In this document: positions 26,329 through 34,614 of the stretch, in pieces
Layout of the letters: each line of letters starts with the position of its first letter
How positions within the stretch are numbered: position 1 is the stretch's first letter
Assembly (NCBI GenBank): GCA_002786855.1
Contig: PCUU01000067.1
Coordinates: 62,001 to 126,000, forward strand
Length of the DNA: 64,000 nt
Source: Cytophagales bacterium CG12_big_fil_rev_8_21_14_0_65_40_12
Lineage (GTDB): Bacteria; Bacteroidota; Bacteroidia; Cytophagales; Cyclobacteriaceae
Direction: 5' to 3'
The notes under the pieces: model-generated
Seen by the model: only the letters and a program-made list of their open reading frames with translations
Database searches by the model: none
Told to the model about the DNA's origin: nothing
Translations under genes and position numbers: made by a program

Positions 26329-27468
26329 ATGAATTTCGATTTAACAGAAGAGCATTTAGCGGTTCGGCAAGCAGCAAGAGAATTCGCACAAACAGAATTA
26401 CTTCCGGGAGTCATTGAAAGAGATGAGCACCAAAGATTTCCTGCCGAGCAGATCAAGAAAATGGGTGAGCTTGGTTTTATGGGAATGATGGTCGACCCAA
26501 AATACAATGGCGGTGGTATGGATACTATTTCCTATGTATTGGCCATGGAAGAAATCTCTAAAATAGATGCCTCAGCTTCAGTTTGTATGTCCGTAAACAA
26601 TAGCCTTGTTTGTTGGGGAATTGAAAAATATGGTACAGAGGAACAAAAAGAAAAATACCTAAAACCATTAGCCACTGGTGAAAAGATTGGTGCATTCTGC
26701 CTTTCAGAGCCCGAAGCAGGTTCTGATGCCACTTCGCAACAAACCACCGCAGAGGACAAAGGTGACTACTACCTTTTAAATGGAACAAAGAACTGGATTA
26801 CTAATGGTAATAATGCCTCTGTTTATCTGGTAATTGCTCAAACTCACAAAGAAAGAGGTCATAAAGGCATCAACTGTCTCATTGTTGAAAAAGGCATGGA
26901 TGGTTTTGTTGTTGGCAAAAAGGAAGACAAACTCGGCATTAGAGGTTCCGATACGCACTCTTTAATGTTTACTGACGTCAAAGTGCCAAAAGAAAATAGA
27001 ATTGGTGAAGATGGATTTGGTTTCAAATTCGCCATGTCTACGCTGAATGGTGGTAGAATCGGCATTGCTTCACAAGCCTTGGGTATCGCTTCAGGTGCTT
27101 ACGAACTTGCCTTAGCCTATTCAAAAGAAAGAAAAGCTTTTGGAAAAGCCATTTGTGAGCATCAAGCCATCCAGTTCAAATTAGCGGACATGGCCACAGA
27201 AATTGAAGCAGCCAGATTGTTGTGCTATCATGCTGCTTACCTCAAGGATCAAAAAAAGGATTTTGGAAAAGCCAGTGCTATGGCCAAACTTTATGCCTCG
27301 CAAGTTGCAATGGACACAACGATTGAAGCTGTACAAATTCACGGGGGATATGGATTTGTGAAAGAATTTCATGTGGAAAGATTAATGCGCGATGCCAAGA
27401 TTACTCAAATATATGAGGGTACTTCAGAAATTCAGAGGATTGTTATCTCCAGAGAACTATTGAAATAA
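26329..27468 (+). CDS. Acyl-CoA dehydrogenase
   Basis: A 379-residue FAD enzyme catalysing the first oxidation of acyl-CoA in beta-oxidation. It shows AFCLSEPEAGSDATSQQTTA, FAMSTLNGGRIGIASQALGIA, KERKAFGKAI and the C-terminal QIYEGTSEIQRIVISREL containing the usual catalytic glutamate of short/medium-chain types. Close similarity to butyryl-CoA dehydrogenases is likely, but chain length cannot be read from the sequence. It is a single-gene unit with its own promoter, operator-like palindrome and terminator. Confidence 0.96.
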   Translation: MNFDLTEEHLAVRQAAREFAQTELLPGVIERDEHQRFPAEQIKKMGELGFMGMMVDPKYNGGGMDTISYVLAMEEISKIDASASVCMSVNNSLVCWGIEKYGTEEQKEKYLKPLATGEKIGAFCLSEPEAGSDATSQQTTAEDKGDYYLLNGTKNWITNGNNASVYLVIAQTHKERGHKGINCLIVEKGMDGFVVGKKEDKLGIRGSDTHSLMFTDVKVPKENRIGEDGFGFKFAMSTLNGGRIGIASQALGIASGAYELALAYSKERKAFGKAICEHQAIQFKLADMATEIEAARLLCYHAAYLKDQKKDFGKASAMAKLYASQVAMDTTIEAVQIHGGYGFVKEFHVERLMRDAKITQIYEGTSEIQRIVISRELLK

Positions 27469-27489
27469 TTAGAATAATTCCATTTAACT

Positions 27490-27531
27490 GACCATTGGTA
27501 TATTATTTATTACCAATGGTCATTTTTTTTT
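27490..27531 (+). terminator. Terminator of acyl-CoA dehydrogenase gene
   Basis: GACCATTGGTA (27490-27500) and TACCAATGGTC (27511-27521) form an 11-bp perfect stem with a 10-base loop, followed by a run of nine T. The T run also overlaps the -33 box of the AraC gene promoter. Confidence 0.93.
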
Positions 27532-27559
27532 GAAATGCTCTTATTAGGTATTAAATTCG
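27529..27559 (+). promoter_or_regulatory. Promoter of AraC-family regulator (TTTG-N19-TAAATTCG)
   Basis: TTTG at 27529-27532 and TAAATTCG at 27552-27559 with the ideal 19-base spacing; one mismatch in the -7 box. The start codon is 37 bases downstream. Confidence 0.65.
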
Positions 27560-27595
27560 TACTGTGTAAGTGTTTAACTCTTTAAAAATTTTTAA

Positions 27596-28519
27596 ATGGA
27601 AGATTACAATAAAATCATTGAGTCACTCGGTGTTCGCTACCTAAAAAGTAGGAATATGAAGATCGCCAAACCGGTGACCATCAAGAATCATTATGACATC
27701 GAAAACACGATTTTCATAGTGAACAACGGTGATATCTTTTTTGGAGACGATCAAGAAAAAGTTTCTGAGGGAGATATGTTATTTATCCCAGGAGGTAAGT
27801 CAACTGCCATATCATATGGTTCCTTAACTGCTGCGGCTGTATCAAACGAAGACTTTGTTGCCAACAAAAAGAAGTACCTTCAAAATGCATCAGATTCAGA
27901 CATTAATGATTATGATGTCGATGGTTTTAGTCAAGTAATGTTCGAGGCAAAGGTTTTCGATTCTGTAAACTTCTTCTCTTCTCTTAACATTACTCCGTTT
28001 GCCATCAGAGGAAGCGAAACTATCGCAAATTTGATCCGCATCATCATTGACGAAACTAATTCTACAAAGCCTGGAAAGAATAGAATCATCAAAGTAAATA
28101 CTGAGTATTTATGTGTTGAGATTATCAGATATATATTGGATAATCGCTTGTTCGTTGAGCAGTTGGTTACGAACAGCACTTACTTCAAGGACCCAAGACT
28201 CATCGACATCTTTGCTTATATCAAAGCAAATACTGGCGGTGATCTATCCAATAAGGTATTGGCTTCAGTTGCTGGTGTATCAGAAGATTACGTTGGTCTG
28301 TACTTCAAAATGTTGACCGGTATCAATCCACAGGATTACATTGAGTACCAAAGAATGGAAGCTGCGGTTGACTTACTTCGTACAACTAAGAAAAGTATTA
28401 GAGATATCGGTCACGAAGTTGGTTACAAAGACACCGCTTACTTCTGTAGAAGATTTAAGATGATGTTTGGCATCCCAGCTGGTAAAATGAGAAGAAGAGA
28501 GAGCTTAATTAACGTTTAA
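27596..28519 (+). CDS. AraC-family transcriptional regulator
   Basis: A 307-residue protein with an N-terminal cupin-like sensor (YDIENTIFIVNNGDIFFGDD then EGDMLFIPGGKST, residues ~32-72) and a C-terminal double helix-turn-helix (LSNKVLASVAGVSEDYVGLYFKM; SIRDIGHEVGYKDTAYFCRRFK). It should bind DNA in the cytoplasm in response to a small ligand, not identifiable here. Its 3' end overlaps the convergent GGGPS gene by 15 bases. Confidence 0.93.
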   Translation: MEDYNKIIESLGVRYLKSRNMKIAKPVTIKNHYDIENTIFIVNNGDIFFGDDQEKVSEGDMLFIPGGKSTAISYGSLTAAAVSNEDFVANKKKYLQNASDSDINDYDVDGFSQVMFEAKVFDSVNFFSSLNITPFAIRGSETIANLIRIIIDETNSTKPGKNRIIKVNTEYLCVEIIRYILDNRLFVEQLVTNSTYFKDPRLIDIFAYIKANTGGDLSNKVLASVAGVSEDYVGLYFKMLTGINPQDYIEYQRMEAAVDLLRTTKKSIRDIGHEVGYKDTAYFCRRFKMMFGIPAGKMRRRESLINV

Positions 28520-29260
28520 GGCCTCATTCAAATATTGAATCACATCAGAAACCTCGGCCAAAAGGCTGAGGTTTTTTTGTGCGCCATTCCCAATCACAAT
28601 CATATCTGCACCAGCTTCTAATGCCTCTTGAGCTCTTCGCTTTGAATTGATTCCGCCACCTATGATTAAAGGAATGTCTATATTCCTTTTTACTGATTTG
28701 ATGACTTTTGAAGACACTGGCTCCAACGCTCCGCTCCCTGCGTCCATATAAATGCACTTCAGCCCCAGCATCTCGCCCGCCATTGCGGTACTGATTGCAA
28801 GGCTTGGTTTGTCATTAGGAATTGGCTGTGTATTGCTCATATAAGATACACTCGTTGGCCGTCCTGAATGAATAAGCATGTAGCCTGTAGGAATGATTTC
28901 GAGATTGCTCCTTTTAAGCACTGGAGCTGCCACTACATGTTGACCAATCAGTAGCTCAGGGTTTCTACCAGAAATTAATGACAAAAAGAGAATAGCATCT
29001 GCTTCGGGATGGATTTGGATGGCATTTCCTGGAAACAATATACAGGGAATAGCACTGTATGCTTTTATGGAATCTACAACTGACTCGAGATTATTGGAAG
29101 TAATTAGACTTCCGCCAACCAAGAAATAGTCTACTTTATTTTCAATGGCGGCATTTACAATGGCCTTCATGCCCCCTTCATTAAGGTCATCAGGATCCAC
29201 CAATAGCGCCAAAGATTTTTTTCCCAGGCTAGCATTCCTTACAAATGAATCAAGAACCAC
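28505..29260 (-). CDS. Geranylgeranylglyceryl/heptaprenylglyceryl phosphate synthase (GGGPS/PcrB family)
   Basis: A 251-residue TIM-barrel prenyltransferase that joins sn-glycerol 1-phosphate to a polyprenyl diphosphate, the first ether-lipid step known from archaea. Signatures: SLALLVDPDDLNEGG, DYFLVGGSLITSNN, IPCILFPGNA, LKCIYMDAGSGA, and the phosphate-binding IIGGGINSKRRAQEALEAGAD. From established knowledge some Bacteroidota carry group II GGGPS enzymes active with geranylgeranyl diphosphate. It overlaps the preceding small membrane protein gene by 11 bases and that gene overlaps a holin-like gene, forming a tightly coupled trio. Confidence 0.95.
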   Translation of the reverse strand: MVLDSFVRNASLGKKSLALLVDPDDLNEGGMKAIVNAAIENKVDYFLVGGSLITSNNLESVVDSIKAYSAIPCILFPGNAIQIHPEADAILFLSLISGRNPELLIGQHVVAAPVLKRSNLEIIPTGYMLIHSGRPTSVSYMSNTQPIPNDKPSLAISTAMAGEMLGLKCIYMDAGSGALEPVSSKVIKSVKRNIDIPLIIGGGINSKRRAQEALEAGADMIVIGNGAQKNLSLLAEVSDVIQYLNEALNVN

Positions 29261-29630
29261 CTTCTTTTTTATTTTGCTCCAACTCCTTTAAAAAATTACC
29301 AAGTTTTTGGGCGGCCAATCCCAAAATAAATATCAGGGCTTGCTCTTTTACAACTGCCCCCAAATAATTTGCATTGTTCTTTGAACCCTGCCGTTTAGGC
29401 GAATTGATTGTATCATCATTTGATTTGGTCTTCTCGCCATGTTCAGGTTTTTCAGATTTTTCTGATGAGAAAAGGGAAACCAAACCATAAATTGCCAATA
29501 AGCCCGCTCCTACCATCAATGCTTTCTTGCCAACATTCTGGGCTGTCGATTTGATCTCTTCCAACTCGGATTCGAGCTTCATTTTATACTCGGCATGTGA
29601 CTGCTCTAATGCTTGCTTTTTTGACATCAT
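29250..29630 (-). CDS. Small membrane protein of unknown function
   Basis: A 126-residue protein with an N-terminal charged helix (residues ~5-35), a hydrophobic segment (ALMVGAGLLAIYGLVSLF), a polar K/E/S-rich linker and a second hydrophobic stretch (EQALIFILGLAAQKLGNFL). Two Met codons open the frame (29630, 29627). It overlaps the stop of the holin-like gene and the start of the GGGPS gene. I do not recognise the family; a structural membrane partner of the holin-like protein is a guess from the coupling. Confidence 0.75.
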   Translation of the reverse strand: MMSKKQALEQSHAEYKMKLESELEEIKSTAQNVGKKALMVGAGLLAIYGLVSLFSSEKSEKPEHGEKTKSNDDTINSPKRQGSKNNANYLGAVVKEQALIFILGLAAQKLGNFLKELEQNKKEGGS

Positions 29631-29983
29631 TAATCTTCTTCGTTAGTTATAATTGATGACCCAGCTGCGCGTTGTCGTTCTATTATGGTTTGAATCACCT
29701 TACTCTTGTTCAAATAAAGCACAATAGCAATGATAAGGTAAATACTGCCTACAATCAGGAATCCAGCATAACCACTTTGAAGCCAATCGCTTATGGCGTA
29801 TGCAGCAGCAAGTGATATAAAAAGTAGCACCATAGCAGAAAACAATCCAACTAGAAGAAGTACTAATAGTTTTGCAATTAGGATTTCAATCTCCTCACGG
29901 GCATCAAGTTTTAAAATTTCAAATTTGGTTTCTAAAAACCCATTGAAAGCCTCTATTACTTTATGGAAATCGAATATTTTCAA
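29630..29983 (-). CDS. Phage-holin-like (holin-X superfamily) membrane protein
   Basis: A 117-residue protein with a short amphipathic N-terminal helix (EIEILIAKLLV) followed by two long membrane helices (LLLVGLFSAMVLLFISLAAA and FLIVGSIYLIIAIVLYL) and a basic tail. This hairpin form is annotated as holin superfamily III/holin-X, which in chromosomes is generally not linked to lysis. No phage gene is nearby. It is the first gene of the trio ending in GGGPS. Confidence 0.85.
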   Translation of the reverse strand: MKIFDFHKVIEAFNGFLETKFEILKLDAREEIEILIAKLLVLLLVGLFSAMVLLFISLAAAYAISDWLQSGYAGFLIVGSIYLIIAIVLYLNKSKVIQTIIERQRAAGSSIITNEED

Positions 29984-30024
29984 CTGAATGATTTTTCCTT
30001 CAAGGTAGGAATAAGTTCACAAAT

Positions 30025-31617
30025 TTACTCTATCGAGCGCAATTTGACTGTTTTTATCACCTCTTTTTGATTTCCAAAGTAGGTGGCCTCCAGTAAAAGG
30101 TTCAATTCTGGGTTTACCAAAAATGTAGCACTGGCACAACCACTAGAAGCGTTTTGGTATTTTTTCTCCAGTACGAGTAAATCCTCCATATCACCTATTG
30201 GATAGGTCCATCCAATACTATCCTCCACAATGTTCATTGAATAAGTACCGATAATATCTTTCCCAATGAAATCCTTAGATCGGTACTTAGTAAGCTCAGT
30301 TAGACCTATGAATGTTTTTTCAGTAAGATTAACCTCGAAGGTTGTGTCTGGTAACGTGGTTATGTTTTGATCCATATTCCTGAATATGCTAAACTGTCCA
30401 GAAGTATTTCCGTGGTTCGTTTTCAAAATAATCATTCCTTGTCTATCCTCTTGATTCACTTCGGTGATTTCGTAAACAAATTTCTGTGTTTCGGAAGTAT
30501 CCTTGTTGATATAAATCAAAGTGAAAGGCAATAGAAAGAAGGTGAAAATGATGTAAGAAAATCCGATGATTCTACTCTCTAAAGTCATCGCTCCAAATTT
30601 ATAAGCCAATTTTACAGGGATTCTTCTAAGCACTGGAAAAGGAAGAAAAATAAATACACCAATCATATTCATGATCAGGTGGACCAACGCTAAGCTTACT
30701 GCTGCATCTGTTTTAGTAAATGCAGCCAACAGTGCAGTAACAGTAGTGCCAATGTTCGCACCCATAATAAAGGGGAATGAATTGGCCAACTTTACCCGCC
30801 CAGAAGCAACAAGTGGCACCATCAGTGAAGTAGTAATTGAACTTGATTGAACGCCTCCAGTAATGACCATTCCCCAACCAAAGGACTTATATGGATTATC
30901 AAAAACGAACCTTCCTAATCTATCCTTGGACTGACCAATGAGGTGCCGAAAAATGATATTCGACAAAAACTTAATGGATAAAAACAGAGCACCCAGTGCG
31001 ATTACAATCGTAAGGATATTAGAAGGGAGTATCGCAACCAAAGACCTACTCAGGCTACTGAGGCTGTAATCCAAATATCCTAGATTGGAATTCCCTACAA
31101 GTCCTAAATCGCGAAGCCAATCCGTTAGCCCAATTGCCAAAATTGATAGGAAGCCAAAATAATACTCCAATGGAAAGAGCAGTAAGACCATGATGATATT
31201 AAAGAAATCATGCACTGTTCCAGCAGAAATTGCCTTTCTAAATTGAGTTCTGTTGGTAATAAAACCCAAAGAGACGATAGTGCTTGTCAAGGTTGTGCCA
31301 ATATTTGCTCCCATGACAATCGGAATTGCATTGTTCAAGCTTATGTATCCCGATGCCACCACGGCTACTGTCATTGAAGTAATCGTTGAACTGCTTTGAA
31401 GTAGGGCAGTGGCCAGTAATCCAATAAAAAGGCCGATAAAAGGATTTGAGGTAGCCAAAAGAATGGATTGCGCTGTTTCTTGACCGATCATAGTCACAGA
31501 AGCACCCACCATATCGATAGAAAATAGGAAGAGGAAAACACCAAAAAGCATCATCAAAACTGACCAATACCATTTTGGTGACGCTTTGTATGCCTTATTT
31601 AAATTATCTATTACCAT
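30025..31617 (-). CDS. Na+/phosphate cotransporter family protein (NptA/PNaS)
   Basis: A 530-residue protein with the two inverted QSSS repeats that define the PNaS family: residues 74-77 (LLQSSSTITSMTVAVVASG) and 257-260 (GVQSSSITTSLMVPLVASG), each followed by MGANIGTT. About eight to ten helices fill the first 370 residues; the last ~150 residues form a soluble domain lacking the common PhoU-like helices and instead beta-like. It should take up phosphate with sodium. Divergent from a PiT-like transporter gene across 289 bases. Confidence 0.93.
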   Translation of the reverse strand: MVIDNLNKAYKASPKWYWSVLMMLFGVFLFLFSIDMVGASVTMIGQETAQSILLATSNPFIGLFIGLLATALLQSSSTITSMTVAVVASGYISLNNAIPIVMGANIGTTLTSTIVSLGFITNRTQFRKAISAGTVHDFFNIIMVLLLFPLEYYFGFLSILAIGLTDWLRDLGLVGNSNLGYLDYSLSSLSRSLVAILPSNILTIVIALGALFLSIKFLSNIIFRHLIGQSKDRLGRFVFDNPYKSFGWGMVITGGVQSSSITTSLMVPLVASGRVKLANSFPFIMGANIGTTVTALLAAFTKTDAAVSLALVHLIMNMIGVFIFLPFPVLRRIPVKLAYKFGAMTLESRIIGFSYIIFTFFLLPFTLIYINKDTSETQKFVYEITEVNQEDRQGMIILKTNHGNTSGQFSIFRNMDQNITTLPDTTFEVNLTEKTFIGLTELTKYRSKDFIGKDIIGTYSMNIVEDSIGWTYPIGDMEDLLVLEKKYQNASSGCASATFLVNPELNLLLEATYFGNQKEVIKTVKLRSIE

Positions 31618-31653
31618 TCAATGGAGACCAAAGCTGAAAAGCTTTCTGGTCAG

Positions 31654-31661
31654 CAAAAGTA
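31654..31661 (-). promoter_or_regulatory. Putative -7 promoter element of Na+/Pi cotransporter
   Basis: The minus strand reads TACTTTTG, an exact TAnnTTTG match, 36 bases before the start codon. No clear -33 box is present. Confidence 0.5.
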
Positions 31662-31700
31662 CTACATTGCGTTGCTAAGTTTTAACAGTGCATGTGAAGC

Positions 31701-31714
31701 ATTTGTTAACAAAT
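31701..31714. promoter_or_regulatory. 14-bp perfect palindrome ATTTGTTAACAAAT
   Basis: A perfect palindrome with the same TGTTAACA core as the pair near the TonB receptor. It lies about 50 bp upstream of the Na+/Pi cotransporter -7 element and 60-150 bp upstream of the divergent gene's candidate promoters, a fitting place for a shared operator. Confidence 0.45.
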
Positions 31715-31826
31715 AGAAGATTTCATAAATTTTTAATAATAATATAACTTACTGTTTATCAAAAGATTACGAACTATATTTGTCTGATGTTCTTTACAAC
31801 TATTGAAAGGTAGGAATTTTATCCAT

Positions 31827-31856
31827 TCTGTATTTTGAAAAAGAATGATAGTTTTG
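31827..31856 (+). promoter_or_regulatory. Promoter candidate for PiT-like transporter (TCTG-N18-TAGTTTTG)
   Basis: Exact -7 element TAGTTTTG (31849-31856) with a 3-of-4 -33 match (31827-31830). A second exact -7 element, TATATTTG, lies at 31775-31782, so transcription may start at two places. Start codon at 31907. Confidence 0.5.
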
Positions 31857-31906
31857 TAGCGCCACATTGAAAGTCAGACCCTAAAGATCGAGATTCAACC
31901 AACACA

Positions 31907-32905
31907 ATGTCTCAACTAGAATTCATTATGTATGCCGGATTCATTTTATCGGCCTACTCGGTAATCGGAAATGATGTTATCCAAACGCTCGGTACTTTCT
32001 TAAGTTCGAATGAAGGGCAAAAATGGTGGAAGCTTTGGCTTTTCGCTGGATCAATCCTAACCATTGTACTCGTTTATGGCTGGTATGTAAACAGCGGGGA
32101 TGTAACCTTTGGTAGGCTTATTGGAGATCCAGTGGAAAACAGTTTTGCCAATCCGAAATACTTAGAACCTAAAGACATTGAAGGGTTTGGATGGCCTTAC
32201 CTGCTGCCCCCAATAATTCTGTTGGTCATCACTCGGCTTGGAATACCGGTCAGTACTTCATTCCTCATCTTAACTTTCTTTAATCCGAAAAACTTAAATG
32301 ACATGGTAATGAAATCCATGTCGGGATATTTGGTTGCTTTTGGAGCTGCTGTGTTGGTATACATGGCTATTGCCAAGCGTTTTGAAAAGACCTTTATCAA
32401 TAACCCTCCTTCCAAACGTCAATTAAAGATTTGGACTGTCGCTCAATGGGCTTCTACAGGCTTTTTATGGTCGCAATGGCTTATTCAAGATTTCGCGAAC
32501 ATTTATGTTTACCTACCGAGAGAGATTGATACGACCAATCTGATTTTCTCAGTTATTGTCTTTTTGCTTTTATTGGCTTACATCTTTTATTCAAAAGGTG
32601 GCGCTATTCAGAATATTGTAAAGGCAAAAACGAATACAATGGATATTCGATCGGCAACCATTATTGACTTTTCTTATGCCATCATATTGTTCTTCTTTAA
32701 AGAACTAAATAATGTTCCAATGAGCACAACGTGGGTTTTCTTGGGGCTTTTGGCAGGTAGAGAAATAAGCATAAAATACTTTGCCTTTGGACGTGTTTCT
32801 AATGCTACTTTGAAAGACTTAGGTAAAGATTTAGGAAAGGTCTTTTTTGGATTAATCGTGAGTATAGGCTTGGTCTTCTTGGTTAAATTTTTAACTGGCG
32901 CTTAG
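31907..32905 (+). CDS. PiT-like multispanning membrane protein, putative phosphate permease
   Basis: A 332-residue protein with about eight membrane helices. Faint PiT-family repeats are visible: SVIGNDVIQTLGTFL near the N-terminus (compare GANDVANAFGT), LGIPVSTSFLIL, and a second set QDFANIYVYL and NVPMSTTWVFLGLLAGRE. The two ND/PxSTT blocks suggest a phosphate:cation symporter fold, but it is clearly divergent and shorter than usual. Its divergent placement beside a Na+/Pi cotransporter supports phosphate or a related anion as substrate (inference). Its end overlaps the convergent M20 gene by 15 bases. Confidence 0.75.
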   Translation: MSQLEFIMYAGFILSAYSVIGNDVIQTLGTFLSSNEGQKWWKLWLFAGSILTIVLVYGWYVNSGDVTFGRLIGDPVENSFANPKYLEPKDIEGFGWPYLLPPIILLVITRLGIPVSTSFLILTFFNPKNLNDMVMKSMSGYLVAFGAAVLVYMAIAKRFEKTFINNPPSKRQLKIWTVAQWASTGFLWSQWLIQDFANIYVYLPREIDTTNLIFSVIVFLLLLAYIFYSKGGAIQNIVKAKTNTMDIRSATIIDFSYAIILFFFKELNNVPMSTTWVFLGLLAGREISIKYFAFGRVSNATLKDLGKDLGKVFFGLIVSIGLVFLVKFLTGA

Positions 32906-34084
32906 TTCTTCCAAAGCTATCCAAGCCATTAAACCGATTCCTATTTCAATGGCGTCTTCATCAATGTTAAACTTTGGAGTATGAACGCCCAATGTAGTCC
33001 CTTTGGCTTCATTTCCTGTTCCTAATCTGTAAAAACACGATGGCACGACATGAGAATAGTAGGCAAAGTCTTCGGCTCCCATCCACAAATCTAAATCCAC
33101 CAAATTTTCAGTTCCTACATAAGCCTCTGCCGCCTTGCGAGCGATTTGGGTTGTCTCCGGATCATTAATGAGAAAAGGATAGCCAACGTCAATAAGTACA
33201 TCACAACTTCCTCCCATGGCCTCAGCCAAACCTTGGGCAATAGAGGTAATCCTTTTGTGCGCCTCGAATCTCCAATCTTCGTTCAAGGCCCGAAATGTTC
33301 CGGAAATCTTGACCTCATCTGGAATGACATTCTGTGCATGACCTCCTGATATTTGACCAAAAGACAATACTGTTGGTTTTTTAGGATCGGCATTTCTACT
33401 CACCACTTGTTGAAGAGCGACTATGATATGGGAAGCAATTAATATTGGGTCTATGACTTTATCTGGTAGAGCAGCATGGCCACCTTTTCCCTTAACCGTT
33501 AGGTAAATTTCATCGGCACTGGCCATGTATTGGCCTTCGCGAAAACCAATTTTTCCTGTTGGAATGTAAGGCATTACATGTTGCCCCAACATTCTTTGAG
33601 GCCTAGGGTTTTCCAAAGCACCATCTTTGATCATCAAAGACGCACCACCAGGATTTTTTTCTTCCCCAGGTTGAAAAACTAATTTAACCGTACCCTCGAA
33701 TTGATCCTTGAGCTGATTGAGAATTCTCGCAGCACCAAGCAGACATGAAGTATGAACATCATGACCACAAGCATGCATTACGCCTTCATTTTTTGATTTG
33801 TATGGGATTTCGTTTTTTTCAAAAATTGGTAAGGCATCCATATCGCCACGAAGAGCGATAGTTTTTGATTTTGGATTCTTTCCTTCGATCAACGCTGTAA
33901 TACCTGTCCCTGCGACCCCTTCTTTTGGTTCTATACCCAATTTTCTAAGTTCAGCAGCAACATATTTTGCTGTTTCATATTCTTGAAACGAAAGTTCTGG
34001 ATGCGCATGAAGATGTCTGCGTATTCCAATGGTGTCTTCTGAAAATTCAGAAGCGAGCTTTTTTACTTCATGGAGCAAACTCAT
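32891..34084 (-). CDS. M20 family amidohydrolase/peptidase
   Basis: A 397-residue zinc hydrolase of the M20D (IAA-amino acid/N-acyl amino acid hydrolase) group: IGIRRHLHAHPELSFQEYET, ALRGDMDALPI, HACGHDVHTSCLLGAA, FQPGEEKNPGGASLMIKDG, and the late GAEDFAYYS with its metal/catalytic residues. It removes acyl groups from amino acids or small peptides in the cytoplasm. The start overlaps the upstream lipoprotein stop (ATGA), so it belongs to the dapF-secA minus-strand run. Confidence 0.95.
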   Translation of the reverse strand: MSLLHEVKKLASEFSEDTIGIRRHLHAHPELSFQEYETAKYVAAELRKLGIEPKEGVAGTGITALIEGKNPKSKTIALRGDMDALPIFEKNEIPYKSKNEGVMHACGHDVHTSCLLGAARILNQLKDQFEGTVKLVFQPGEEKNPGGASLMIKDGALENPRPQRMLGQHVMPYIPTGKIGFREGQYMASADEIYLTVKGKGGHAALPDKVIDPILIASHIIVALQQVVSRNADPKKPTVLSFGQISGGHAQNVIPDEVKISGTFRALNEDWRFEAHKRITSIAQGLAEAMGGSCDVLIDVGYPFLINDPETTQIARKAAEAYVGTENLVDLDLWMGAEDFAYYSHVVPSCFYRLGTGNEAKGTTLGVHTPKFNIDEDAIEIGIGLMAWIALEELSAS

Positions 34085-34614
34085 TTGTCAAGCTTGAATT
34101 GTTCTGGAACCACCGTAGCATTTGGGTAATACCTTTTGATTTTCTCGTAAAGCGGTTGTGCTTCGATCTGCTGATAGAATGTTCCAACTTTCACAAAGTA
34201 AGTGGGCAATTTGTACTGCATTACGGCCTGCATTTCGGGCAGAATATCAAATAATCTGTTGCGCACTCTACCTGCATCTCTTTCGTTAATGCCAGAATAC
34301 ACCAAGATAGTGTAGCCATTTAAAATAGCCATCGTATCGTTTCGAACCTTTATAGAATCCAAAAGCACATCAAACTCTGATGTCATATCAAATTTTGATT
34401 GCACTGCGGTACTGGCTTTAGGTGCGGTTGCATCTTGCTCTAATTCTTCAGATTCAATCTTTGGTCTTAGCTTAGATAAGTCAGCTGAGTACTCCAATTC
34501 AAGCCCTGAATCCTTGCCCACCTTGGTTGGGGCAGACTTTTCAGTGCAGCTTACCAAGGTTAGTGCGAGAATTACGAGCGTGCTCGACAATATGTTGGCT
34601 GAATTATTAGACAT
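34081..34614 (-). CDS. SPOR-like domain lipoprotein
   Basis: Start at ATG 34614 gives a 177-residue lipoprotein with signal peptide and lipobox LVSC ([12 protein letters not shown]); earlier Met codons in the frame lie inside secA and spoil the signal. A variable linker is followed by a C-terminal SPOR-like domain ([41 protein letters not shown]), which usually binds denuded peptidoglycan. It overlaps secA by eight bases and the M20 gene by four. Confidence 0.85.
   Translation of the reverse strand: MSNNSANILSSTLVILALTLVSCTEKSAPTKVGKDSGLELEYSADLSKLRPKIESEELEQDATAPKASTAVQSKFDMTSEFDVLLDSIKVRNDTMAILNGYTILVYSGINERDAGRVRNRLFDILPEMQAVMQYKLPTYFVKVGTFYQQIEAQPLYEKIKRYYPNATVVPEQFKLDK

Noticed and set aside
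29250-29983. Possible prophage remnant because of the holin-like protein
   Set aside because: No endolysin, capsid, integrase or other phage gene is nearby; chromosomal holin-X-like proteins are common in Bacteroidota.
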